64,000 nt of DNA from Enterobacteriaceae bacterium RIT714 (GTDB lineage Bacteria > Pseudomonadota > Gammaproteobacteria > Enterobacterales > Enterobacteriaceae), in the NCBI GenBank assembly GCA_009668015.1, contig WJYB01000005.1, forward strand, positions 234,897-298,896. The letters run 5' to 3'. The position numbers and the translations under genes were made by a program. This document shows positions 9,852 to 19,226 of the stretch, piece after piece. Numbering within the stretch: the stretch's first letter is position 1; every line of letters begins with the position of its first letter. The notes beneath the pieces were generated by a model. That model had not been told where the DNA came from, did no database searches, and worked only from the letters and a program-made list of their open reading frames with translations.

Positions 9852-10649
9852 ATGCAGGAAAATAAAACGCACTCCGATACCACGTTTGCGCTTGATAACA
9901 CCTCCTTTCGCGTTCCAGGACGCACGCTGCTGCATCCGCTCTCTTTGACATTCCCTGTCGGCAAAGTCACGGGCCTTATCGGTCATAACGGTTCGGGTAA
10001 ATCCACATTGCTTAAAATGCTGGGGCGTCATCAGCCACCGTCCGAAGGCGAGATCTTGCTTGATGGACAACCGCTGGAGAGCTGGAACAGCAAAGCCTTT
10101 GCTCGCAAGGTGGCTTATCTGCCGCAGCAACTGCCGCAAGCAGAAGGGATGACCGTGCGTGAACTGGTGGCGATTGGGCGTTATCCATGGCACGGTGCGC
10201 TCGGGCGTTTTGGCGTGGCCGACAGAGAAAAAGTGGAAGAGGCAATAACGCTGGTGGGGTTAAAACCGCTGGCGCATCGTCTGGTGGATAGTCTGTCTGG
10301 CGGCGAACGTCAGCGGGCGTGGATTGCGATGCTGGTGGCACAGGACAGTAACTGCCTGCTGCTGGACGAACCCACGTCGGCGCTGGATATCGCGCATCAG
10401 GTGGATGTGCTGGCGCTAATTCATCGTTTAAGCCAGCAGCGTGGCCTGACGGTGATTGCCGTTCTGCATGATATCAACATGGCCGCGCGCTACTGCGATT
10501 ATCTGGTGGCCCTTCGCGGCGGCGAGATGATTGCGCAAGGTACGCCTTCTGAGCTGATGCGTGGTGAAACGCTGGAGCAGATATACGGCATTCCAATGGG
10601 TATTCTGCCTCATCCAGCAGGGGCTGCACCGGTGAGCTTTGTGTACTGA
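9852..10649 (+). CDS. fhuC: Ferrichrome ABC transporter ATP-binding protein FhuC
   Basis: 265 residues from the ATG at 9852, matching E. coli; an upstream in-frame start at 9828 would fall inside the intercistronic hairpin. It is an ABC ATPase with Walker A GHNGSGKST near residue 41, signature LSGGERQR, Walker B LLLDEPTSALD and switch histidine AVLHD. It powers FhuB-mediated import of iron(III) hydroxamates across the inner membrane. Its TGA overlaps the fhuD ATG (TGATG), implying translational coupling. Third-party contacts (FhuB cytoplasmic loops) are family knowledge. Confidence 0.97.
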   Translation: MQENKTHSDTTFALDNTSFRVPGRTLLHPLSLTFPVGKVTGLIGHNGSGKSTLLKMLGRHQPPSEGEILLDGQPLESWNSKAFARKVAYLPQQLPQAEGMTVRELVAIGRYPWHGALGRFGVADREKVEEAITLVGLKPLAHRLVDSLSGGERQRAWIAMLVAQDSNCLLLDEPTSALDIAHQVDVLALIHRLSQQRGLTVIAVLHDINMAARYCDYLVALRGGEMIAQGTPSELMRGETLEQIYGIPMGILPHPAGAAPVSFVY

Positions 10650-11539
10650 TGCTGGATTCTACTTTGATCAGTCGCCGTCGCTTACTGACGGCTATGGCGC
10701 TTTCGCCACTGCTGTTTAAAATGGGTAACGCCCGGGCGGCAGCGATAGACCCGCATCGTATTGTGGCGCTGGAGTGGTTGCCGGTGGAGCTGATGCTGGC
10801 GCTGGGCGTCACGCCCTATGGCGTGGCCGATATCCCTAATTATAACCTGTGGGTGAACGAGCCGAGGCTGCCTGCGTCGGTCATCGACATCGGTCTGCGC
10901 ACCGAGCCCAATCTCGAACTTCTGACGCAGATGAAGCCCTCCTTTTTGGTCTGGTCTGCGGGCTACGGTCCCTCTCCTGAGACGCTGGCACGCATTGCGC
11001 CGGGGCAGGGATTTGCCTTTAGCGACGGTAAAAAACCGTTAGCCATGGCGCGTCACTCGCTGACAGAAATGGCACAACTGCTGGATAAAGAGAGTGCGGC
11101 GACTCAGCATCTCGATCACTTCGACAGTTTTATCGACTCCCTTAAACCGCGTTTCGCTGGCCGTGGTGACCGTCCTCTGCTGATGGTGACCCTGCTGGAT
11201 GCCCGCCATGTGTTGGTGTTTGGCAAAAACTGCCTGTTCCAGGAAGTGCTCGATCGCTTTGGTATCCGCAACGCCTGGGAAGGGGAGATGACCTTCTGGG
11301 GCAGTACGGCGATCGGGATCGATCGCCTCGCGCAATTCCGCGATGTGGATGTGCTCTGTTTTGATCATGGAAATGAACGTGAGATGCAAACGCTGATGGC
11401 GACCCCGCTGTGGCAGGCGATGCCGTTCGTCCGTGCGCAGCGTTTCTATCGCGCGCCTGCGGCCTGGTTCTACGGTGCGACCCTCTCGGCGATGCACTTC
11501 GCCCGGCTGCTTGATGGCGCGCTGGGAGGCAAGGCATGA
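10649..11539 (+). CDS. fhuD: Periplasmic iron(III)-hydroxamate-binding protein FhuD
   Basis: 296 residues, the same as E. coli. The N-terminus carries a twin-arginine motif, SRRRLLTAM, followed by a hydrophobic stretch and a cleavage region near NARA, so export by the Tat pathway is predicted. The mature part is a cluster A-8 substrate-binding protein (RIVALEWLPVELMLALG near the start). It binds ferrichrome-type siderophores and delivers them to FhuB. The start overlaps the fhuC stop and the stop overlaps the fhuB ATG (ATGA), so fhuC, fhuD and fhuB are tightly coupled. Confidence 0.97.
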   Translation: MLDSTLISRRRLLTAMALSPLLFKMGNARAAAIDPHRIVALEWLPVELMLALGVTPYGVADIPNYNLWVNEPRLPASVIDIGLRTEPNLELLTQMKPSFLVWSAGYGPSPETLARIAPGQGFAFSDGKKPLAMARHSLTEMAQLLDKESAATQHLDHFDSFIDSLKPRFAGRGDRPLLMVTLLDARHVLVFGKNCLFQEVLDRFGIRNAWEGEMTFWGSTAIGIDRLAQFRDVDVLCFDHGNEREMQTLMATPLWQAMPFVRAQRFYRAPAAWFYGATLSAMHFARLLDGALGGKA

Positions 11540-13518
11540 AATCACGGTTCGCGCTTTTCCCGACGCTGCTTTTGACCGTTGTCTTCATTGCGGCGCTGCT
11601 CTTAACCTGGAGCAATCTGTCGGTTGCGCTGCCGCGCGCGCAGTGGGGCCAGGCCTTTGCTGTACCGGATATTGATAATATTCAGCAAATGCTGTTCCAC
11701 TACAGCCTGTTGCCACGGCTGGCGATTTCATTGCTGGTGGGCGCAGGGCTGGGGCTGGTCGGGGTGTTGTTCCAGCAGGTGCTGCGTAACCCGCTGGCGG
11801 AACCGACGACGCTCGGCGTCGCCACCGGCGCGCAGCTTGGGATCACGATTACCACGCTGTGGGCGCTGCCCGGTGCGCTGACCAGCCAGTTTGCTGCCCT
11901 GGCAGGTGCCTGTGTGGTGGGCGCGCTGGTGTTTGGCGTGGCCTGGGGGAAACGTCTTTCCCCGGTGACGCTGATTCTGGCCGGGCTGGTGGTGAGCCTT
12001 TACTGTGGCGCCATTAATCAGCTGCTGGTGCTGTTCCATCACGATGAGCTGCAAAGCATGTTTCTGTGGAGTACCGGGACGCTCACGCAGACGGACTGGA
12101 GCATCGTACAACGCCTGTGGCCGCAGCTGATTGGCGGTGTGGTACTCACCCTGCTGCTGTTGCGTCCGCTGACCCTGATGGGCCTTGACGATGGCGTGGC
12201 CCGCAATCTGGGTCTGGCGCTTTCTCTGGCTCGCCTTGCGGCGCTGACGCTGGCGATTGTCCTCAGCGCGTTGCTGGTGAATGCGGTCGGGATTATCGGC
12301 TTTATCGGGCTGTTTGCGCCACTGCTGGCGAAGATGCTGGGCGCGCGCCGCCTGCTGTCGCGTCTGATTTTAGCGCCGCTGATTGGGGCGCTGATCCTGT
12401 GGCTTTCCGATCAAATTATTCTCTGGCTGGCACGCGTCTGGATGGAGGTCTCCACCGGTTCCGTCACCGCGCTGATTGGTGCGCCGCTTCTGCTGTGGCT
12501 ACTGCCACGTCTGCGGAGTATGAGCGCGCCGGCGATGGATGCCGGGGACAAAGTCTATGCCGAACGTCAGCATATTCAGTGGTTTGTTTTCGCGGGCCTT
12601 ATCGCGCTGCTGGTTGTCGCCTGTGTTGCGCTTTCACTGGGGCGCGATGCCAGCGGCTGGCACTGGGCTACCGGCCCGATGCTGGATGAGCTGCTGCAGT
12701 GGCGATGGCCGCGCATTTTCTCGGCGCTGATTGCCGGGGTGATGCTGGCGGTGGCCGGTTGTATCATCCAGCGGCTGACCGGTAATCCGATGGCCAGCCC
12801 CGAAGTGCTGGGCATTAGCTCGGGGGCGGCGTTTGGCGTGGTGTTGATGCTGTTCTTTGTGCCGGGTGATGCGTTTGGCTGGCTGATGCCGGCGGGCAGT
12901 ATCGGGGCGGCTGTGACGCTGATGATCATCATGATCGCCGCCGGGCGCGGGGGCTTTTCACCGCATCGAATGTTGCTGGCCGGTATGGCGCTGAGCACGG
13001 CATTTACCATGCTGCTGATGATGCTGCAGGCCAGCGGCGATCCGCGGATGGCGCAGATCCTGACGTGGATATCCGGATCGACCTACAACGCAACGGCCGC
13101 TCAGGTGGTTCAAAGTGGGATCGCAATGATGCTGTTGCTGGCGATGACCCCGTTGTGTCGGCGCTGGATGACCATTTTGCCGCTGGGCGGTGAAACGGCT
13201 CGGGCGGTTGGGATCGCACTGGCGCCATCGCGCGTGGGGCTGTTGCTGCTGGCCGCCTGCCTGACCGCGGTTGCAACCCTGACCATCGGCCCGTTGAGCT
13301 TTATCGGTCTGATGGCTCCGCACATTGCGCGCATGATAGGTTTCCGCCGCACGATGCCGCACATCGTTATGTCGGCGCTCACCGGGGGGATTATGTTGGT
13401 CATCGCTGACTGGCTGGGCAGAATGGTGCTCTTCCCGTATCAGATCCCGGCAGGGCTGTTATCAACCTTTATCGGTGCGCCGTACTTTATCTATTTGCTG
13501 AGGAAGCAGAGCAGATAA
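11536..13518 (+). CDS. fhuB: Iron(III)-hydroxamate ABC transporter permease FhuB
   Basis: 660 residues. FhuB is a natural fusion of two FecCD-type permease halves, each with about ten membrane segments; here each half has its own ...TTLGVATGAQLG / SPEVLGISSGAAFG coupling region and ...GPLSFIGLMAPHIAR type motif. It forms the inner membrane channel for ferrichrome with FhuC. The start ATG overlaps the fhuD stop by four bases. The stop is immediately followed by a terminator shared with hemL. Length and both halves are intact. Confidence 0.97.
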   Translation: MKSRFALFPTLLLTVVFIAALLLTWSNLSVALPRAQWGQAFAVPDIDNIQQMLFHYSLLPRLAISLLVGAGLGLVGVLFQQVLRNPLAEPTTLGVATGAQLGITITTLWALPGALTSQFAALAGACVVGALVFGVAWGKRLSPVTLILAGLVVSLYCGAINQLLVLFHHDELQSMFLWSTGTLTQTDWSIVQRLWPQLIGGVVLTLLLLRPLTLMGLDDGVARNLGLALSLARLAALTLAIVLSALLVNAVGIIGFIGLFAPLLAKMLGARRLLSRLILAPLIGALILWLSDQIILWLARVWMEVSTGSVTALIGAPLLLWLLPRLRSMSAPAMDAGDKVYAERQHIQWFVFAGLIALLVVACVALSLGRDASGWHWATGPMLDELLQWRWPRIFSALIAGVMLAVAGCIIQRLTGNPMASPEVLGISSGAAFGVVLMLFFVPGDAFGWLMPAGSIGAAVTLMIIMIAAGRGGFSPHRMLLAGMALSTAFTMLLMMLQASGDPRMAQILTWISGSTYNATAAQVVQSGIAMMLLLAMTPLCRRWMTILPLGGETARAVGIALAPSRVGLLLLAACLTAVATLTIGPLSFIGLMAPHIARMIGFRRTMPHIVMSALTGGIMLVIADWLGRMVLFPYQIPAGLLSTFIGAPYFIYLLRKQSR

Positions 13519-13550
13519 AAAAGCGGCAGCCGGGAGGCTGCCGCTTTGAG
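13517..13550. terminator. Bidirectional terminator between fhuB and hemL
   Basis: A 12 bp perfect stem (13520-13531 with 13536-13547, loop GGGA). Reading minus, it ends in CTTTTTTATC, a strong terminator for hemL. Reading plus, the tail is weaker (CTTTGAGTGTTTTC), for fhuB. The gene ends are convergent. Confidence 0.88.
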
Positions 13551-13560
13551 TGTTTTCTTC

Positions 13561-13603
13561 CTCTTCCCGTGAGGAGGGCAGGGGTGAGGGCATCAGCCTG
13601 CAC
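13561..13603 (-). repeat. REP-like palindromic repeat, copy 2 (inverted)
   Basis: Reads CTCTTCCCGTGAGGAGGGCA then GGGGTGAGGGCATCAGCCTGC on plus, the reverse complement of the module at 4626, with a degraded inner stem. It lies between the shared terminator and the hemL stop. Confidence 0.75.
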
Positions 13604-13606
13604 CCA

Positions 13607-14887
13607 TCAGAGCTTCGCAAATACCTTACGCGCGGCGTCGATGGTGTTGTTGATATCTTCTGCGCTGTGCGCAACCGACATAAAGCCCGCTTCAAACGCC
13701 GACGGCGCCAGATAAACACCCTCTTCCAGCATCAGATGGAAGAAACGCTTAAAGCGCTCAACGTCGCATTTCACCACGTCCTGATAGCGGGTCACGGTTT
13801 TCGCGTCGGTGAAGAAGATCCCGAACATCCCGCCAACATGATTCACAACCAGTGGAATACCCGCTTCTTCAGCGGCTTCCAGCAGGCCATTCGCCAGCTG
13901 GGTGGTCAGTTCGGTCAGCGTTTCGTGAATACCGGGCTGGGCCACTTCGGTCAGACAGGCAAAGCCCGCGGCCATCGCAATCGGGTTGCCGGAAAGCGTA
14001 CCCGCCTGATAGACCGGGCCGGTTGGGGCCAGAGCTTCCATGACATCTCTGCGTCCGCCAAATGCGCCCACCGGCATACCGCCGCCGATGATTTTGCCCA
14101 GACAGGTCAGATCAGGCACCACGTCGTAGTAAGACTGTGCGCCCGCCAGTGCGACGCGGAAACCGGTCATCACTTCGTCGATAATCAGCAACGCGCCAAA
14201 TTCGTCGCACAGCGCGCGCAGACCCGGCAGGAAATCCGGCTGCGGAGGAATACAGTTCATGTTACCCGCGACCGGTTCCACAATGATGCAGGCGATTTCT
14301 TGCGGATATTGCTCGAACGCCGCGCGCACGGTCGACAGATCGTTATAAGTACAGGTCAGGGTATGTTTAGCGAAGTCAGCAGGCACGCCCGGTGAGTTTG
14401 GCTGGCCCAGAGTCAGAGCACCAGAACCGGCTTTCACCAGCAGGCAGTCGGCGTGGCCGTGGTAACAGCCTTCGAATTTGATAATTTTATCGCGACCGGT
14501 AAAGCCGCGCGCCAGACGAATGGCGCTCATCGTCGCTTCCGTCCCGGAGTTCACCATGCGCACCATGTCCATAGTCGGCACCAGTTCGGTGACCAGCTCG
14601 GCCATTTTAACTTCCATCTCGGTCGGTGCACCGAAGCTCAAACCGCGCTGTGCCGCTTCAATAACCGCATTGCGAATGGTCGGGTGGTTATGACCCAGCA
14701 CCATTGGACCCCAGGAGCCGACGTAATCAACATAGGCTTTGCCGTCGACATCGTACAGATACGCGCCGTCCGCACGTTCAATAAACAGCGGAGTTCCGCC
14801 CACGCCGGTAAAGGCACGAACGGGAGAGTTCACCCCGCCCGGGATAAGCTCACGTGCAGCACTGTAGAGGTTTTCTGACTTACTCAT
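13607..14887 (-). CDS. hemL: Glutamate-1-semialdehyde 2,1-aminomutase
   Basis: 426 residues, full length. HemL converts glutamate-1-semialdehyde to 5-aminolevulinate in the C5 route to haem, using PLP or PMP in the cytoplasm. It is a class III aminotransferase fold with the PLP lysine at about residue 265 in [14 protein letters not shown], preceded by the [12 protein letters not shown] segment that contains the PLP-ring aspartate. It is monocistronic here, convergent with fhuB and divergent from clcA. The placement next to the iron uptake operon is the same as in E. coli. Confidence 0.98.
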   Translation of the reverse strand: MSKSENLYSAARELIPGGVNSPVRAFTGVGGTPLFIERADGAYLYDVDGKAYVDYVGSWGPMVLGHNHPTIRNAVIEAAQRGLSFGAPTEMEVKMAELVTELVPTMDMVRMVNSGTEATMSAIRLARGFTGRDKIIKFEGCYHGHADCLLVKAGSGALTLGQPNSPGVPADFAKHTLTCTYNDLSTVRAAFEQYPQEIACIIVEPVAGNMNCIPPQPDFLPGLRALCDEFGALLIIDEVMTGFRVALAGAQSYYDVVPDLTCLGKIIGGGMPVGAFGGRRDVMEALAPTGPVYQAGTLSGNPIAMAAGFACLTEVAQPGIHETLTELTTQLANGLLEAAEEAGIPLVVNHVGGMFGIFFTDAKTVTRYQDVVKCDVERFKRFFHLMLEEGVYLAPSAFEAGFMSVAHSAEDINNTIDAARKVFAKL

Positions 14888-15065
14888 AGCGTCGTTCCTG
14901 GTTCGTAGAAAAGAGTTAAGCTAACTATTCTAAGGGATTCACCGAAGGTTATAAAATTTTTGCCCTCATGATCCTGAACAATTGTTTAGGATTTTTCAGG
15001 CGACGGACGGCGTCAGGGGCATTAAAATCCCTGCGTTATTTGTATGACTAATAAAAGAACCCGTG

Positions 15066-16466
15066 ATGACAGCAGAAAATTCCTCTTTCGAAGAGCAGCA
15101 GTTTGCTCGTACACGACGCCGGGCCAGCCTCCGGCGTTTGCTCAATCGCGATAAAACACCGCTGTTGATCCTGGTGATGTCGGCGGTGGTGGGTACTCTG
15201 GCAGGCCTGGTGGGCGTTGCGTTTGAGAAAGCCGTGAATGCGATACAAAACCTGCGTATCGGGACGCTGGCTGAGCAGGCTGCGAACCCGTGGCTACTGT
15301 GGCCGCTAGCCTTTGGGGTATCGGCTGTTCTGGCGATGATTGGCTATTATCTGGTACGCAAATTTGCGCCAGAAGCGGGCGGCTCCGGTATCCCTGAAAT
15401 TGAAGGGGCGCTGGAGGAGTTGCGCCCGGTTCGCTGGTGGCGCGTGATCCCTGTCAAATTCATTGGTGGACTGGGTACGCTGGGGGCTGGCATGGTGCTG
15501 GGGCGCGAAGGCCCAACGGTACAGCTGGGTGGCAATATCGGACGAATGGTGGCGGATCTGTTTCGGATGCGGGACGCTGAAGCGCGTCATACGCTGCTGG
15601 CGACCGGGGCCGCTGCCGGTCTTTCTGCGGCATTTAACGCTCCGCTGGCTGGCATCCTGTTTATCATCGAAGAGATGCGGTCGCAGTTCCGCTATAACCT
15701 TATTTCGATCAAAGCGGTTTTCACCGGCGTGATTATGTCGAGCATCGTATTCCGCATTTTTAACGGTGAGGGGGCGGTGATTGAGGTTGGGAAGCTCACT
15801 AACGCGCCGGTGAATACGCTCTGGCTGTATCTGATTCTGGGGATGATTTTCGGAATCGTTGGGCCGCTGTTTAATACCCTGGTGCTGCGCACGCAGGATA
15901 TGTTCCAGCGCATTCACGGCGGAAATATCACTAAATGGGTGCTGGTGGGCGGTCTGCTCGGTGGGCTGTGTGGGATCCTGGGGCTGATCGAGCCTGAAGC
16001 GGCAGGCGGCGGGTTTAGTCTGATCCCCATTGCCGCTGCGGGAAATTTTAGCATCGGTATGCTGTTGTTTCTGTTTATCACCCGCGTGATCACTACGCTG
16101 CTGTGTTTTTCTTCGGGCGCGCCGGGGGGAATATTTGCTCCCATGCTGGCGCTCGGTACGCTGCTTGGCACGGCGTTTGGCATGGCGGCGGCTGTGAGTT
16201 TCCCGGCCTATAATCTTGAGGCGGGAACCTTTGCCATCGCCGGAATGGGGGCGTTGCTGGCCGCTTCTTTACGTGCGCCATTAACCGCCATTCTGTTGGT
16301 TCTGGAAATGTCTGACAATTATCAGCTCATTTTGCCAATGATCATTACTTGCCTCGGCGCGACACTATTAGCCCAATTCCTGGGTGGAAAGCCGCTATAC
16401 TCCACCATTCTTGCCCGCACCCTGGCAAAGCAAGAGTCTGAGCGAGCCGGGCAGCAGAATACTTGA
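15066..16466 (+). CDS. clcA: H+/Cl- exchange transporter ClcA
   Basis: About 466 residues. CLC-family antiporter of the inner membrane that exchanges two chloride ions for one proton and supports extreme acid resistance in E. coli. Selectivity-filter motifs are present: [17 protein letters not shown] (gating Glu near residue 142), and [11 protein letters not shown]. An internal proton-pathway Glu is in LFIIEEMRS. Two adjacent candidate starts exist, GTG at 15063 and ATG at 15066, and neither has a strong Shine-Dalgarno sequence; I prefer the ATG by family similarity. Divergent from hemL across 178 bases. Confidence 0.94.
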   Translation: MTAENSSFEEQQFARTRRRASLRRLLNRDKTPLLILVMSAVVGTLAGLVGVAFEKAVNAIQNLRIGTLAEQAANPWLLWPLAFGVSAVLAMIGYYLVRKFAPEAGGSGIPEIEGALEELRPVRWWRVIPVKFIGGLGTLGAGMVLGREGPTVQLGGNIGRMVADLFRMRDAEARHTLLATGAAAGLSAAFNAPLAGILFIIEEMRSQFRYNLISIKAVFTGVIMSSIVFRIFNGEGAVIEVGKLTNAPVNTLWLYLILGMIFGIVGPLFNTLVLRTQDMFQRIHGGNITKWVLVGGLLGGLCGILGLIEPEAAGGGFSLIPIAAAGNFSIGMLLFLFITRVITTLLCFSSGAPGGIFAPMLALGTLLGTAFGMAAAVSFPAYNLEAGTFAIAGMGALLAASLRAPLTAILLVLEMSDNYQLILPMIITCLGATLLAQFLGGKPLYSTILARTLAKQESERAGQQNT

Positions 16467-16551
16467 ATGAATTACCAGGGTATTAGATAATGAAAAAAAG
16501 AATTGGATGTTTTTTAATCCGATTCAGTAGCAGTATTCATGGGAGCAAAAA

Positions 16552-16896
16552 ATGAGTGATGACGTAGCGCTGCCGTTGCAGTTTACCGAAGCAGCAGCCA
16601 TAAAAGTGAAAAGCCTGATTGCCGATGAGAACAATCCGGAGCTGAAACTGCGTGTTTATATTACTGGCGGCGGTTGCAGCGGCTTCCAGTATGGCTTTAC
16701 CTTTGACGATCAAATCAACGATGGTGATATGACCATCGAGAAGCAGGGCGTCGCGCTGGTCGTTGACCCGATGAGCCTGCAATATCTGGTCGGTGGCGCG
16801 GTAGATTATACCGAAGGCCTGGAAGGCTCTCGCTTTGTGGTGACCAACCCGAATGCGAAAAGCACCTGCGGATGCGGCTCTTCGTTCAGCATCTGA
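16552..16896 (+). CDS. erpA: Iron-sulfur cluster insertion protein ErpA
   Basis: 114 residues, the usual length. A-type carrier that passes Fe-S clusters to apo-proteins, including IspG of the isoprenoid pathway, which makes it essential for aerobic growth in E. coli. The three cluster-binding cysteines are at 42 (GGGCSGF), 106 and 108 (CGC). The start is the ATG at 16552, preceded by GGGAGCAAAAA. In E. coli the gene is IscR-regulated; I did not find a convincing IscR site in the short upstream region here. Confidence 0.98.
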   Translation: MSDDVALPLQFTEAAAIKVKSLIADENNPELKLRVYITGGGCSGFQYGFTFDDQINDGDMTIEKQGVALVVDPMSLQYLVGGAVDYTEGLEGSRFVVTNPNAKSTCGCGSSFSI

Positions 16897-16908
16897 TTTT
16901 CCAGGGGC

Positions 16909-16956
16909 GTGCGGCCAGATGCCCTCACCCCGGTCCTCTTCCTGTGTGAGAGGACG
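16909..16956 (+). repeat. REP-like palindromic repeat, copy 3
   Basis: Begins GTGCGGCCAGATGCCCTCAC, differing from copy 1 by one base there, and has a degenerate inner stem TCCTCTTCCTGTGTGAGAGGA. It is 12 bases after the erpA stop. Confidence 0.78.
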
Positions 16957-16962
16957 CGAATA

Positions 16963-17003
16963 TCAAAAAACGGCAGCCTGATGAGGTTGCCGTTTTGTTT
17001 TTT
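16963..17003. terminator. Bidirectional terminator between erpA and yadS
   Basis: AAAACGGCAGCCT pairs with GAGGTTGCCGTTTT (about 16967-16996) and is flanked by A and T runs in both directions (TCAAAAAA on the left, GTTTTTTAT on the right). It serves convergent erpA and yadS. Confidence 0.88.
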
Positions 17004-17625
17004 ATCGTCCCTGCTCGTCCAGTGCAAACGTCGGCAATTTTAAATGCCAGCGTATCGCCGCCAGACGAATCACCAGCGTGACGACCATCCCGATCATCGC
17101 CGCCGTTTCCAGTTCAACGCCAAAAGTGTAAAACGCCGTCGCATGGACAATGCCGCCGATAATACAGGCGGTGGCGTAGATCTCGGTTCGCAGGATCATC
17201 GGCACTTCGCGCGCCAGAATATCGCGTATGATCCCGCCGCCAACGCCGGTCAGCACGCCCATGCAGATGGCCACCAGTGGCCCGGTACCCGCCATGAAGG
17301 CTTTATTGACGCCAATTCCGACAAACACCGCCAGGCCCACGGCATCGAGCACCGGCAAGATCCATTTTGGTAAACGACGAGGTTGACGAACCAGCACGAT
17401 CGTTAGCAGGCAGGTGACCATCGCGACCACCAGATCGGTGGGATCTTTGACCCAAAAAACCGGACCGTGATCGAGCGCCATATCGCGGATCGTTCCTCCG
17501 CCTACCGCAGTCACCACGCCGAGCACTAACACACCGAACGGATCCATGCGCAGTTTCCCTGCGAGCAATACGCCGGAAATGGCAAAAACGGCTGTGCCAA
17601 GGATATCCAGCCAGTAAACGAGCAT
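17002..17625 (-). CDS. yadS: Inner membrane protein YadS (UPF0126/TRIC family)
   Basis: 207 residues from the ATG at 17625, which has GAGG eight bases upstream; a GTG two codons earlier is too close to that site. Six or seven hydrophobic segments form two homologous halves, each with a glycine-rich GGG-x-x-RD motif (VGGGTIRDM and VGGGIIRDI). This is the hallmark of the UPF0126 family, related to trimeric intracellular cation channels; some members have been linked to glycine uptake. The substrate of this protein is not known from sequence. Downstream of btuF on the same strand, with 30 bases between. Confidence 0.93.
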   Translation of the reverse strand: MLVYWLDILGTAVFAISGVLLAGKLRMDPFGVLVLGVVTAVGGGTIRDMALDHGPVFWVKDPTDLVVAMVTCLLTIVLVRQPRRLPKWILPVLDAVGLAVFVGIGVNKAFMAGTGPLVAICMGVLTGVGGGIIRDILAREVPMILRTEIYATACIIGGIVHATAFYTFGVELETAAMIGMVVTLVIRLAAIRWHLKLPTFALDEQGR

Positions 17626-17655
17626 CTTCACATCCTCGAATAGTGAGGGGCCAAA

Positions 17656-18453
17656 TTAATGACTCTGAGCGAGCGCGGCGCAGAGTTGTTTTGCGGCGAG
17701 GATAATACGCGGGCTTGCGCGTTCAAACCAGTCGTTGTGTAGCGGAATAACCGGGATTTTTAGCTGGCTTTGCCAAAATTTTTCGATTTTAGGAATGTCG
17801 CTCGCATTCCCGACGACGACGATCGCCTGGGGCTGACGTGCGAGCACCTGTTCGCGGCTGACCTGCGGCCAGGGCACACGGCTTGCGGCAAAGATATTTT
17901 CACCGCCGCACACTTCCAGAACCTGATTCTGAATAGAGCCTTTGCCGGTGGTAAACAGCGGCTGAGTGCCAAACTGCAGGAATACCCGCTTTTTCGTCGG
18001 CGTGTCATATTCTGCTTTCAGCGCAGCATAGTCGTTAAGCAGTTGCTGTGCGGCCTGCTGGGCCTTTATCGGCGCAGGACTCCAGGCGGCCAGATCGCGT
18101 AACGCCTGTGCCACTTGCTCAATGCTTATGGCGTCGATCCACAGCACTTTTATACCCAACGAAGAGAGTTGATTGACCTGCCGTTCAGCATTGCCTCCGC
18201 GCCAGGCCAGCACCAGGTCCGGTTTTAGCGCCACGATGCGCTCAAGATTCATCCCTTGCCAGGTTGAAACCTGCTCGATCTTTTGCGCCTCGGGCGGATA
18301 GTCGGAAAAGCTGCTGACGCCAACGGGCGTGATCCCGGCGGCAAAGGCCAGCTCAGTGTTGGCGGGAGAGAGAGTAATGACACGCGGCGCAGCAAGAAGC
18401 CACGCCGGAGCAAGCAGAGACAGGGCGACCAGCGCCCTTAACAACTTAGCCAC
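17656..18453 (-). CDS. btuF: Periplasmic vitamin B12-binding protein BtuF
   Basis: 265 residues with an N-terminal Sec signal peptide (hydrophobic core [17 protein letters not shown], cleavage before APRVITL). The mature protein is a cluster A-type binding protein ([34 protein letters not shown]). BtuF captures cobalamin after BtuB transport and delivers it to BtuCD; neither btuC nor btuD is in the window. Its start overlaps the mtnN stop by eight bases, so the two genes are translationally coupled, as in E. coli. Confidence 0.96.
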   Translation of the reverse strand: MAKLLRALVALSLLAPAWLLAAPRVITLSPANTELAFAAGITPVGVSSFSDYPPEAQKIEQVSTWQGMNLERIVALKPDLVLAWRGGNAERQVNQLSSLGIKVLWIDAISIEQVAQALRDLAAWSPAPIKAQQAAQQLLNDYAALKAEYDTPTKKRVFLQFGTQPLFTTGKGSIQNQVLEVCGGENIFAASRVPWPQVSREQVLARQPQAIVVVGNASDIPKIEKFWQSQLKIPVIPLHNDWFERASPRIILAAKQLCAALAQSH

Positions 18454-19144
18454 GCGCCAGTTTCTGAACCAGCGTCTCTACCATGATGGTGGACTGTTTT
18501 GCAGCAACGGCGAGGAATTCGTCAAAGCTCAGGTGAGATTGCTGGTCGGCCACGTCGGAGATGGCGCGAACCACCACAAACGGCACGCTGAAGTTATGGC
18601 AAACGTGCGCAATGGCTGTCGCTTCCATCTCAACGGCAACTGCCTGCGGGAAGTTGTGACGGATTTTTGCCAGACCGACTGAACCGTTGATGAAAGCGTC
18701 GCCGCTGACAATCAGGCCGCGTACGGCGTTCAGGTTCAGTTCGGCAATGCAGCTTTCCGCCGCCGCTACCAGTTTATCGTCGGCTTTAAAGCCTGCCGGA
18801 CAGCCCGGAAGCTGGCCGTACTCATAACCGAAAGCGGTGACATCGGCATCGTGATAGCGTGCTTCATCAGAGACCACGATATCGCCCACTTTCAGCGTCG
18901 GGGCCAGGCCGCCAGCAGAACCGGTATTGATGATCACGTCTGGCTTGCAGCGCTCCAGCAACAGCGTCGCGCCCAGCGCAGCAGCCACTTTACCGATGCC
19001 TGATTTCAGCAGAGCAACCTCAGTTCCATTCAGCAGGCCAGTGTAGATTTCACAGCCGCCGAGAGAGAGAGTCTGACAGTTCTCAATTTTGTCACGCAGC
19101 AGCGTAACTTCTTCTTCCATTGCACCAATAATGCCGATTTTCAT
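18446..19144 (-). CDS. mtnN: 5'-methylthioadenosine/S-adenosylhomocysteine nucleosidase
   Basis: 232 residues, full length. It hydrolyses the N-glycosidic bond of methylthioadenosine, S-adenosylhomocysteine and 5'-deoxyadenosine, recycling products of SAM-dependent reactions and feeding autoinducer-2 synthesis. Catalytic residues are visible: Glu12 (GAMEEEV), Glu174 in [10 protein letters not shown] and Asp197 in ISDVAD. First gene of mtnN-btuF(-yadS), divergent from dgt with 82 bases between the start codons. Confidence 0.98.
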   Translation of the reverse strand: MKIGIIGAMEEEVTLLRDKIENCQTLSLGGCEIYTGLLNGTEVALLKSGIGKVAAALGATLLLERCKPDVIINTGSAGGLAPTLKVGDIVVSDEARYHDADVTAFGYEYGQLPGCPAGFKADDKLVAAAESCIAELNLNAVRGLIVSGDAFINGSVGLAKIRHNFPQAVAVEMEATAIAHVCHNFSVPFVVVRAISDVADQQSHLSFDEFLAVAAKQSTIMVETLVQKLARG

Positions 19145-19226
19145 AGATTTACTCGCGATGTGCCTTGTTAAGATGCATAGTCTATCATGCGGTTAAGGGG
19201 AAACGCATTCTCACGCGGGGGAGCAC

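Noticed and set aside
13550..14395. 281-codon plus-strand open frame opposite hemL
   Set aside because: Low-complexity His/Arg-rich translation typical of antisense to a real gene; hemL is full length and intact.
16467..16551. IscR site and terminator upstream of erpA
   Set aside because: The spacer has a 9 bp stem (GAATTGGAT/ATCCGATTC, 16500-16525), but no U tract and no good match to IscR motifs; I could not assign it.
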